Assembly (NCBI GenBank): GCA_012295275.1
Contig: CM022673.1
Location: 23,071,581-23,135,580, forward strand
Direction: 5' to 3'
DNA: 64,000 nt
Origin: Chrysomallon squamiferum
Taxonomy: Eukaryota > Mollusca > Gastropoda > Neomphalida > Peltospiridae
In this document: piece by piece, positions 1 through 12,393 of the stretch
Position numbering within the stretch: the first letter of the stretch is position 1
Layout of the letters: each line of letters begins with the position of its first letter
Made by a program: the position numbers and the translations under genes
Notes under the pieces: generated by a model
What the model saw: the letters and a program-made list of their open reading frames with translations, nothing else
The model's database searches: none
What the model was told of the DNA's origin: nothing

Positions 1-434
1 TACGAATCTATAAAAGTGACCGATGTTATATTTATGTTCATACAAAGTCAAGTTTAACCGTTACAGAAATATAAGTAAATATTTATTTAACGTCGACATG
101 TATTAAAATCAGATTTCAAATGTAAGGGAGACATAATTGAAGGTTAACGTAAAACCAGTCTTGAACATATCGCTATACAGAACACAAACACCTGCCTCAG
201 AAATGCAAATGTAAAATGTCAAGGTCACATAAATCCGCTTTTCTCGACAGACGACACAGTTTACCTGGCGATAGTTTTGCTTCAGCGTCCTGAAACGGAA
301 GGCTGCTTTTTACGACAATAGCATAAACAGGTTTTTCAGTTTTGTAGACCGAGTCTTACAGGACTTTTTCGCTACATTCAGTACTAGTATATTACTGCGT
401 TGACCGAGAACGTTCTGCTTCAATTTTTAAAATC
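1..434. other. 5' flank or 5' UTR of the EF-hand gene
   Basis: No coding region recognised. The stretch near 240-434 is less AT-rich than the introns and contains several CpGs, as expected for a 5' UTR or proximal promoter. No TATA box or start site can be assigned with confidence. Confidence 0.3.
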
Positions 435-1096
435 ATGGTGCTGACAGAAGAACAGAAAGCCCTTCACAAGGCATTTTTCAAGAAGGCTGACAAAGATAAC
501 AGCGGATTTCTAACGATTCAAGAACTGTATAAAGCTCTCGTTGACATGGGATACAAAATCACAGAACAGGAATGCGCAGTAAGTACATGCAGTCCACTGG
601 CGTTTCTATGAAGCGATCAAGGGGTGTGTGGTTATTAATGCATACAAATGTATTGAGCAAGTATTTACTTAGTTTCAAGTACGGGATATTTATTGGGGAA
701 TGTAATATTTTATGAAAGTATAGTGAGATATTAGAATATCAAATGCCAATATTACTATACTAATAAACGAAATGCAGGTCCAGGAAGTACGGACAAGAAA
801 GTTTACTTTCCGAATTGCCATCATCTCACAGTACACGAGTTTTGAACGGTGTACTCTTTAAATTTTGTCAGCGGATTAGACGACTAGAAGATCCCGAAAT
901 GTTTCTAGGGTTTAAAAAATTAATTTTCGCATCGATTTTCATTCTTATGGTTTTGTATAAAATATAACAACATTTTTTTTTTTTTTCGCTAAGTATAAGA
1001 ACATGTAAATATATGCTATCTTTATTTTATTTTTTCTTCTTATAATTTTAATGCGATTTGTAACGATTTCCAACTTTATTTATATGTATGTATGTA

Positions 1097-1127
<31 letters not shown>

Positions 1128-2007
1128 ATGTATGTGTGTATGTATGTGAATATGTATTTAAATTATTGTTATTTTTGTTATGATTAATTTTATACTTGTT
1201 TAACAACTCCTCACAATATTTTTAACTTAACTGTTGTTATTTTTTTTTCAGTGATTTCTTAAAAGTTATATTTATATTATGATGTGTGTGTGCGCGCACA
1301 TGTATATGAGATAGATATAAGGAAGAAAATAAAAATATATGTATATACTGTCAGCACTTCAGGTCACACTCGAGTAGATCAGAGTCAGGACTGTTTTGTA
1401 TACGTCTTCCCACAAACAGGAACAAGGATGTTAAAGCCTTTGACTGAAATACCACCAACCATTAAAAATGTTAAAATATATTACGATGAATTCTAAATAT
1501 ACTTTAAACTAAAATGTTTTATTCACATGTTTTCACGTATACATTAGAAAGATTATTTTTGTTAGACTTATTTTTAAAAGGCTTTGGTATGTACTGTGTA
1601 CATAGGTTTCATCTCTAATATTTGCAAGCTGACTTGCAAATACAGTTTGTAGGTAAGCATCAAAGTCAAGTTTTGAAAAACAAATCAATTTTTCTTTTCT
1701 GTTATTTGCAAAAAAAATTTTTTTAATTATGTCAGTTACCATAACATTATTTTATATTAGAGTTTATTAAAGTTGACCGATGTATAAACTTTTTAAAAAG
1801 GTGGTGGAGTTAACAACATTATAAAGCTATTTTTTAATTTCTCTTATCTGACCTTTAGAATTAGACAGAAACAGATGAAAGTGATTAATGTGCTGGAAAA
1901 TAATTTTAAAAATTTTGCCTCAAGCTACAAAGGGTCGAGCATTCTGAACTCAGACCAACATGTTTATATGTAATTTTTTTATTTTATTTTACATAAATAA
2001 ACATTTC

Positions 2008-2059
<52 letters not shown>

Positions 2060-5000
2060 TTAATTCTAAAAAATTTAATTCTAAAAAAATTAATGTGTTA
2101 TTCTTTACGGTTTCTAAAACAGTTATTTTAACACGTATGGAATGAAAACAAATAATACTATCAGTCATATTTCTTTAAAATCTCCTATTAAAACGATTTA
2201 TTTTTAATTATTTTACGTCTCTAAAATATTTCTGTGTTGAGTTCGCTTTTGACTACAGACGTCTGTTTAAGGTTTATAATTTGGTAAGGTAAAACACAAT
2301 GTACCAAAATTGCCAAATAATGTTTATGAAAATTTTCAATCACTTATTTTTTCAGTAGACTTAATAACTATACAGTTTTTTTCATTATCGAAAAGATAAA
2401 AGCATCTACCTCTTGTCTTTCATATGAAACTTAATACTTTTGAAGAAAAACAATAAGAAATTCCTACTGGCATAGTGGATAGTTGTTTGTGCAGTTGTTT
2501 TGCACTAATAGAGTTATGTCACAATGACCACTAACATAAATGCATTAAATTCCCCACTGCAGAACGTGCTGTCGCAGATGTGCTTCCCAACAGCTCACTC
2601 TGATTACCACATTAGTGTTTTCACACATTCACCACTAGAAATAGTTCGGTCCACAAAGTAATATTGCTTTTCGTGTCAGTAATTCGTATACACTTGATCG
2701 ATAAGAATATTTTTTTTTTTAGCCAGTTTTTTTTTTTTTTTTTATTTAAATACAACTCATTAATAATGATAACTTTTTTTTGAAAGTGTCCTGGCTGTAA
2801 CGAGTCACGCTCTACTTAACGTCCAGGTTGTACAACATCCGTGTGAGGTCACAGGTTGAGAATTCAAAAACATATAACATCTATTACTCAGACATTCTCT
2901 GCTTATTATGACTGTAATGCTAGTGCAAGGCATTTGAGCAGTGATATCGAGTTACTGAAAAATTGTTTGTTTGTTTACTATACCTGTCGTAATAAATATG
3001 TAAAACTTGTCAAATATCGGTATTTTTTATCTAAGATGAAACGTTATATTCTAGGGCGGATCCAGAAGTCTGTACGACGGGATTAGAAGACAAACGGACA
3101 GAGTGAAACATAAAACACATAAACAGTTGCCTGATATATATAAAATTCTTAAATGTATATGCTTATATCAAAGTTAAAAAAATAAAATTATATTCCAATG
3201 TACTATTTGCTTCCATCAGAGGAATATCCAGTAATGCCTGGCGTAGCCAAAACCTATTTTATACATAATTACAAAAGATCATAAGAAAATGTTAGTATCT
3301 TAAATAAAACTCTTTCTCTCTGGCTATCTTTATTTACTCTGTGAATGTTTAATACTATGTTACTAGAAACACCTTTACTATCAAAAGTACTTGATCCAAA
3401 CTGTAAAACCTTTGTTTTATAGCTTTTTCTCTCACAGAAGGAAAGAACGTCAGTCATTAACACTTGACCTCTGTTTTGTCACTAACACAAATGTTCACGA
3501 CTCACCAAATACCTGTAAGTGGTGTTCGCGACCAAAATTCCTCTTGTTTACGCTAGATCTGAGCGAACCAGTAACCATAAATTTCAGGATCATAACCATA
3601 CCACCCGCCAATTTGCCGATGTGGTTGTCCTAGCAACCGTCGATTTTGGAGTAATTTGTAGGTGGGTGTTGTTAGTATGACCCGATGCTGCAAGTGAAGA
3701 GGTGGTCGTAGTTGCTTAGAGACACAACAATTAAATTCACCTTTATGAGTTCTTTATCTAAGTTTCAAAAACGTGGTACTTAATATCATGTTTGCTCGAG
3801 GAAATTCACTCACGTACACACACACACACGCACACACACATACATACATACACACGCACGCGCACACATACACACACATGCATTCAGATAAATATACATA
3901 AAACACACACACATACACATACGCACATACAAACACATAGACATACACATAAAACACAGGTACGAATATATATAAATTTTGTTTACATAATATAAAAAAT
4001 TCATTATCTTCCCGCTTGAATTTCTGTATAATTTCTCTGTATTCATACATTAACACGCTATCTGACACTTGCATCCATTTCTTATCAAACCATGACCAGG
4101 GATAAACTGGAACTTGTCAGGCCGGTTTGAAAGTTGTATTGGTCAAGAGGTCAGCTTGTTTTATCAGAGAGAACAAACATTTCAATGTTGCCCTGGGGGT
4201 TCCAATTGTCTAGTACAACCCGGCTTTTTGGGCTTCCAAACACGAAATCACCATACAAAGTTGATAGATATGAAAACATTTACCTGTTGTTGTTTTTTTT
4301 TTTTTTTTTTAAATTTGCGGCATATCTTCTGAAACGGGGCAGTGACTAAATCTGAAATATCTGGTGAATATTTTATGCATAAATGGATTAACAATGCAAA
4401 AATAAATAAATAAATCTACAGAGATATATTTATTATGTATATATTTATTTTTATAATACTTGAATATACATACATACATACATATACATACATACATACA
4501 TACATACATACATACATACATACATACATACATACATACATACATACATACATACATACATACATACATACATAAATTACATTACATTGCATTAAACACT
4601 CACGTATATTATATACTTTTCTGTATTACCTACGATCCTGTGATTAGACGTTCGTACGCATACAAAGACCTAAAAACAGTATTAATTATATTTTAATTTT
4701 TTTTTTTACAGAGTATGTTTGTTGGTACTGATACTAATAAGGATGGGAAAATCACCTTCGAAGAATTTATGTTCGAAATGAACAAGTTGGATCCACGAAA
4801 AGTGAGGCAAGTATACGTAACTGCTAAAACCTTCCACTCCAGAACAACAAACTGTGTTCAGATTATAAATTTATCCTTAATCTAATTATCTTTTGTAAAC
4901 ATGCAATAAAATACTTAAACGCATAATAATTTATAATAAAATGGTTTAAAAATACCTTTTCTATCAGACTGTTTTGTTTTATTAACGGCATTAGTTTGCT

Positions 5001-5333
5001 TTTCATAGTGTAGGGTTTAAAATTAAAATACTAAAATAACTCTGTATAAATTTGAACAGTTTCGTACTTTTTATTCTGGTGATGACCCCTCCGGGAGCAA
5101 CTCCTTTTTTTATTATTATTGTTATTATTATTATTGTTGCATATGTTTTTGTTTTTGTTGTTTTGTTGTTATTTGATTTGTTTGTTGTTGTTTTTTTTTC
5201 TTTTTTTTTTTCTTTTTTTTATCACTGTCCACTTTTTATTTAAATGATATCCTACAGAGCTTCACTTATTTTTCAACTGGTATTTATTTATTTAATTATT
5301 TATATATATACATATATATATGTGGTTGTGTGT

Positions 5334-5374
<41 letters not shown>

Positions 5375-5668
5375 AATGTCATTTAATGTAATTTAATGTA
5401 ATTTTTTCACAAACTAACAATCTTACAGTCCCTGTCATTAAAATTTGATTTTGAATCTTTTTACAGTGAATCTGATCTCAGACGTACGTTCAAAGAAATT
5501 GACAAAAGCGGAGACGGGAAACTGGACAAAAAGGAGCTCAAACGAGTACTCGTGAAGTGCGGCAAAAAACTCACTGACGACGAGCTCGACACCATTATCA
5601 AGAAGGTTGACAAAGACGGTGACGGACAAATAAACTACGAAGAATTTTTGTCAGCATTCAGCGGCTAA
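435..5668 (+). CDS. Calmodulin-like EF-hand protein, three exons
   Basis: Coding exons are 435-578, 4712-4806 and 5467-5668, giving 146 residues. Four EF-hand loops are visible at residues 19-30, 55-66, 92-103 and 128-139. Each starts with Asp, has Gly at loop position 6 and ends with Glu, so all four should bind Ca2+. Length and spacing match calmodulin and troponin C (about 150 residues), but the sequence differs from true calmodulin, for example in its basic inter-lobe linker. It is best called a calmodulin-like Ca2+ sensor, probably cytosolic; the target is unknown. The ATG at 435 was chosen because it opens directly into the usual calmodulin-like LTEEQ start. Intron 1 (4.1 kb) is phase 0 with a gtaagt donor. 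Intron 2 is phase 2 and needs a GC donor at 4807. An AATAAA lies 11 nt after the stop. Troponin C or another CaM-family paralogue is the main alternative. Confidence 0.9.
579..4711 (+). other. Intron 1 of the EF-hand gene
   Basis: A 4.1-kb AT-rich intron, gt(aagt)...ttttttacag. It holds (TATG)n/(TG)n at 1081-1148, (ATT)n at 2011-2057, poly-T runs near 2710-2740, a (CA)n/(CATA)n tract at 3814-3950 and (TACA)n at 4467-4574. Short open frames inside it are not supported as coding. Confidence 0.6.
4807..4812 (+). other. GC splice donor (GC-AG intron 2 of the EF-hand gene)
   Basis: The exon ends ...GTG AG and the intron begins gcaagt, which is the strong GC-donor consensus AG|GCAAGT. The acceptor at 5465-5466 requires a phase-2 junction (AG+T = Ser). 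The two nearby GT candidates, at 4802 and 4811, both give phase 0, and joining either to exon 3 places TGA immediately after the junction. Confidence 0.8.
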
Positions 5669-5679
5669 ATATGCCTAAA

Positions 5680-5744
5680 AATAAAAAACTGAATTCTTTC
5701 TACTGCTTCCTTCACTAAAAACAATTAATAATATCAATAATAAA
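5680..5744 (+). other. Poly(A) signals after the EF-hand gene
   Basis: AATAAA hexamers occur at 5680-5685 and 5739-5744 on the coding strand, shortly after the TAA at 5666. Which one is used cannot be told from sequence. Confidence 0.45.
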
Positions 5745-6907
5745 CAAACGATTAAAATATGCTTGCTAATAGTTAATTTTATTATTTTAAATTTTTTAAA
5801 TTTTAATTTAGATATTATAATTATTTTCGCCAAAGGTTTTTTTATTATATGAATCACAAAGAACGATAACTCAATTTTAAACTTCATGTTTTGACATTAA
5901 CTGAAAATTATTTATATACAGGGAACAAATCAACATTTATAACTACAGCATATTATTTTAACTCAGTCATTAGTCAGTCATTAGAAACTTAACTGATATC
6001 GCCATAAGATATTTTGAACTTATTATATACTGATCAGTTATTTTTCTTGTAGTAGTAATAAAGTAATAAGAAAAATATATTCTATACGAATTAATGCAAT
6101 ACAATAAAGTTAGTAAGACGATAAGAAAATAATTTTCCACATTAGGAATTTCAAACAATAACCATTAATTTAAGGACAATTCATTCTTCCATTACATCTG
6201 AAATAACAAAAGTGACAAAGTATGCTTTCTTTTTCCGTACAACAGTCTGGATTTTAATCATATATATCATACTGTACTATGATATTTTATCGTCCAAGAT
6301 GATTATTTCATTACAGTTCATTATCATATGTTTGTAAAATTATTTAGGAATTCAACACGGAATTTTTCATTTCGCGATTAAATAATATAAGAAAGTTTAA
6401 ACCATACAAATTACATGCAGTGGAATAGCACTGTTAAGCCATAACAGTATAACAGCTTTAGTGTTTAAACACGATAGGAAGGGCTTATTTGTCATGACAT
6501 AATTATTTCAACTGTCAATCATAAAATTATCTGACAAGAGTTGTTTCCCTTCGTGTTTCTATAATCTTGGTAACAGTATATAATTTATTACACTAACATT
6601 TTAATATTCAGCAAGTTGGAAGAAAATGTAATATCTGCGTTGTTCTCAGTGGTTTGGATGTGCAATTTTTGCTGGCAGCTGCTATCAATAACATTTTTAA
6701 AATATAGTTTCTTATTATTTGTTTTTTTTACTAACAAGAATAATGGATGAAACAGAAAATCTGAAAAGATCACGAGTGACACATATTACTATTAAAATTA
6801 AAGAAACTGATTTAAATAAATACATACTTTCATGTTAATATTTTGGTAATGGTCTTTTATATTTTTCTTTTATTTTATTTTTTTTTTTTTATATTTTTCT
6901 TTTTATT

Positions 6908-6938
<31 letters not shown>

Positions 6939-7465
6939 GTACAAATTATGTAATGTTGATTACTATTGATTATTCTAATAAATCACTGTAATTTTTGTTT
7001 CTTGTTTTTGTTTATTCATATTTTCCCCCATAAAAATAGTCCATGTCCCATGTGAGATTTCTGTGTTTGCAGTCTACTCATTTAGATTTTAAGTCAAGAG
7101 ATGGAGTTTATTGAAGATCCTTCAGTCACATCCATATAATTTATCATCTAGGCTTATTGGATCGCTAGTATAAAATTCAAAATAAATTTGTTTAACAATC
7201 CGTCCTTCATCTGCCAGTTCCCCTTTTGGCAAGGTGAGAATAAAATACTCTGATCTTGCAAGAAGTCTATATTGAACAGCGAAATAAACCTACATAGACT
7301 GGTCCCACAGTTAACAAGTTTCAAGTTAATTCATAACAGAGCAAGGTGAAGTCTATGGAGTTATAATATTTCCATCATAAATTTGAACGGAAAAAAACAA
7401 ACAAAAAAAACTAACCACCTCCCCCCCCACAAAACAACAACAACACCAAGACAAACAAAGAATCA

Positions 7466-7537
<72 letters not shown>

Positions 7538-7649
7538 CTACTTGACTGTTTTACTACTTTAATATGTCTGCGTGCGTATTTATTTATGTTGTAAATGTTT
7601 TCATTAGCTGCGTTTGTTTTACGTTCATATATCTCCAGAGTTTTCGTCC

Positions 7650-8493
<844 letters not shown>

Positions 8494-8949
8494 GACAGAC
8501 ATTCACATTAGCTCTGTGAATATATGGATTTATTTTCAACGCGAGTGTCATAATTATTTTATTCATTTATTTATTTATTTATTTATTTACATGGCTGTTT
8601 ACACATAAACAAAAGTAACTGTCAGCATATCACGGATGATAAAGTGGCCGGAGTCCAAATTGTTTTTTTCTATTTTTTTTTTTTTTTTTTTTTTTTCATT
8701 ATTAATCTTCTGCTTAAATTTTTTTCGCGCTCGCCTGCCTAGTAAAAGGCCACGATATATATTATACTAACTCACTGACCACGGACACACATACATACAA
8801 GCATACAAAGATAATATATAACATTATTTTGTCAAGAAAAAAAAGCCGTCGAGTAAATAGGACACATCTTTTTAGAGAGAGATGAAAGATTTTTTTATTT
8901 TTTATGGTCCACTGATGTTTAAACTGTCGAATACCATGGAGACAACCTT

Positions 8950-9108
8950 TTGTATGTGACAACGACGCAGAAACTTTTCGGTGTCAGGGGTCAAAGTTCG
9001 CAGTCGTCCCATGCCGAACCAGACACAAGTGGGAACAATTACAAGCAGCTGATAAACCCGATTAAAGTTATTTTTCACTTGACTTATAAAACCTCTGCAG
9101 ACGACATC
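8950..9108 (+). other. Possible in-frame N-terminal extension of the SH3BP5-family gene
   Basis: From an ATG at 8950 the frame stays open for 53 codons into the ATG at 9109. The predicted extension is neutral rather than acidic and does not resemble the Glu-rich vertebrate N-terminus, so the start at 9109 is preferred. This segment is probably 5' UTR. Confidence 0.3.
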
Positions 9109-9603
9109 ATGTCAACAACACATGCAGACGAAGAGGAAGTTTTGGATCCGAGAATTCAGGTAGAACAATGTATTTGTTTATTTTATTTTTTTTACCTTTA
9201 TTACGTGAAGAAAATTATTATTTTAAAAAACCCAACAAAAACCCACATCAAAACGCAGAGTGAGATTTCGAAATGAGATACAGATAAAGAGAATACGCCC
9301 CCTGTTTGTGGGCACATTACTGTAGTCTCTTTGTTTAACTGACACAGCTTACTGTGCAGCATAAGATGGCTTTTTAGGCGTTGTCATGAAATGTTTGATC
9401 ATAACAAAAAAAAAACTTTACCTGTGTGGTCTGGATCGAAAGAAATTCAGTGAACGGTTCAACAGTGTTGTCATGAACGTTTGTAAAATCGTGACTGGAT
9501 TTTAAAACGATATTTCTGCCGCTAAATTTTGTATTAATAACTACACAGGTGCTGTAATTTAACGTTATATTGTCGCATTTTCTTTTCCTTGTGTTTATGT
9601 ACA

Positions 9604-9687
<84 letters not shown>

Positions 9688-9899
9688 GTGTAAATACATA
9701 TATTTTATTTCTTTTTCTGTGGAGTTTTTCTGTTTCCTTAGTTTTATGATAGACGTACAGCTGTGATAAATGCAGGGGCTGATTTAGGAAACCAGGAAAG
9801 GGTGGAGGCATGCACTGTAACTTTCAAGATGAAATCAGTTTGTTATTAAAATAAATAAATTATATGTGATCGGTGCAGAGGCACCGCATGGGCACACTA

Positions 9900-9962
<63 letters not shown>

Positions 9963-10388
9963 TTTAATAATAATAATAAATTTAAAAAATTTAAAAATTC
10001 AATAATTAAATAGGTACGTTCCATTGCAGGCGTTGTATATAATTTTTCTTCAGTTAATTTTTAATCTCTTATTCCATTTTAAAATAATAATTACGTAAAT
10101 ACAAAGCTCAACAATATGAAGGAAAATTTGCCTCACCTAAAGAAGGATGTAAATAATAATGATTTTGAAATATTTCAATAAAGACTTATTATGTGAACCA
10201 GGAAGATAGTTTACACGAATTCGTAACACGGAAGAAAATATATTTAGATTGTAGAAGATTATAATACGTAAATAATTCGGAGTAAAAATAATACGTAAAT
10301 AATTCAGAGTAAAAATTTGTGTGCCTAGTCTTTTTGATTTATTTACTTTAACTTTTTAAATATTGAATAAAAAGAGAGACACATTTAA

Positions 10389-10470
<82 letters not shown>

Positions 10471-12337
10471 ATAGTAGCTGTAGTAGTAGTGGTAATGCTA
10501 ATAGTTTTATTAGTAGTTCTAGTAGTAACAGTAGTGCTTAGTGGTAGGGTTGAAGTGGTCTGGTGATGGTAGCAGTATAGTTATAGATGTTGTTGTTGTT
10601 GTTGTTGTTATTGCTGTGTTGTATATTTTTGTAAAAAAAAAAATAAATAAATAAAAAAGGAAGAAAAACGTCTATAATCTATATAAAAAGCTGACCAATA
10701 ATAGGCATAATGGATTCTGTCCTACTTTTATTAGATATATCTACCAACCGTGTTTCAAAAAAACGTGGGTAGACCTATGATTAATAACAGGTATGTGAAC
10801 CGGTGGAATTTTTGCAGTGAACGGATAATTAAACACATGCTGGGACTCACTAAACCAACTTTTTCGTTTATCAGTCTACAAATAAAGAAAACCAATACAG
10901 TCCTGATTTCTCAGCTCTTTGTCCTCTTTTGACGAATTTGTAGCAGCTTGTATTGACCAGTACTTTGTGACTTTCTCTCAAACTCTTTACAGATGTAAAT
11001 TCAATATATAAGGTAAATTTGAATAGAAACGAGGTTCACTGAATGTTAAAATAGACTAGGATAAATAATATAGACCTCTGACAATATTCGGGTTTTGTTT
11101 GCGCAAGAACAACAACAACAACAATAATAACGTAGCAACTTATCATCTATCTTTATAAAAAGAAAAAAAAAAATTGTTTGTTTATGGGATTTGCATGACG
11201 GAGAAAAATACTGCAAAGAATATTTGATGTGGGCGGACAGCAAGAAAATGTGCTTCTACTTACTGTAGTAAAATATAGAAACACGGACACCAAAAAAATA
11301 TAAACACGTTTTTGTTCTGTATACATAGTCGTGAAACAGTGAGGTATTTAAATGCAGACAGGGGAAAAGATTTACGAAATAAGCGACTCCATCTGATCTA
11401 GTTTAGTAAGACTTTGAATATAAACAGAGATTTGTCTTTGTCAGCTTTCACTGTTCTGCTCTGAACAAATGAATCGTGAGTAGCTAAAGATACGTTCTCG
11501 CAGTGAAACATTCCCTACGTAATTCATTATGCTGTAAACAGAGGATCATGCTGCTAAAAACCGGTTCTCACGGTGTAACTTTTAGTGACAGGCTATAAAT
11601 TAAAAACAAAATCATACAGCCAAACACCGGTTTACACCATGCAAATTTCAATGACATGATGCTGCTGTAAACAATATAGCTGCATTATTTAATATGTTCA
11701 ACTGTGCAACTTTCTGTAGCAGTAAGATTTTGCTTCAAAAAGCCACGAATACCTAAAGAAAGTTTACACTATGCAGCTCTCATTAATAGTAAATCTTAAA
11801 TTAAAAATACCTAACTTCTTCTTTCTTTCATTTTCTTTTCTCGGCAAAATAAATAAAATTATATACCGGCATTTTTGTCATGCTACACCCATCTTATGCG
11901 CGCATGGCTATTTTACTGACTAAATCACATATGACAATATTTTCCACACTGAAACGTAAGTCATTATACCTTTATTATAATGGTAAATAATATTACAACA
12001 TCCGCGGGTTTCGTATCCAGTCTCCCAAGTGATTATCAATGTAAAAATTAGAAGTTATTCAACACGACATATTTCTAATTACCGCAGCAATCTCTCTGAT
12101 AAGAATCGCTGCAAGAGACTGCTTGAGAGCAAACGCAATCATTTTTTTGAATAGTCGGTTAAGTATTATTTGTTTTACTGCCTCGTGAATCTTGTGTAAT
12201 GTCATGCAATACTTTGTTGTTGACCAAGAGTTATAAAGTAATATCATATAGATCGACATCTGTGAAACTGTTTATTGAAAACTCGAGGGGTAATTTAGTT
12301 ATATATTTTACATATAAGATTTATATTGCCTTAATAA

Positions 12338-12393
<56 letters not shown>

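Noticed and set aside
1284-1496. A 70-codon frame in intron 1 of the EF-hand gene
   Set aside because: Lies inside an intron in low-complexity surroundings; no domain, no conserved motif and no splice logic.
2470-2880. tRNA-like A-box (tagtggatagtt) and B-box-like (ggttgagaattc) words, as in a tRNA-derived SINE
   Set aside because: They are about 380 bp apart instead of about 30-60, and no tRNA fold could be drawn.
3754-4074. Open frames rich in Thr-His or Val-Cys-Tyr
   Set aside because: Generated by (CA)n/(CATA)n simple sequence. The same applies to frames at 4309-4696, 12331-12615, 17189-17416, 21047-21458 and 38348-38661.
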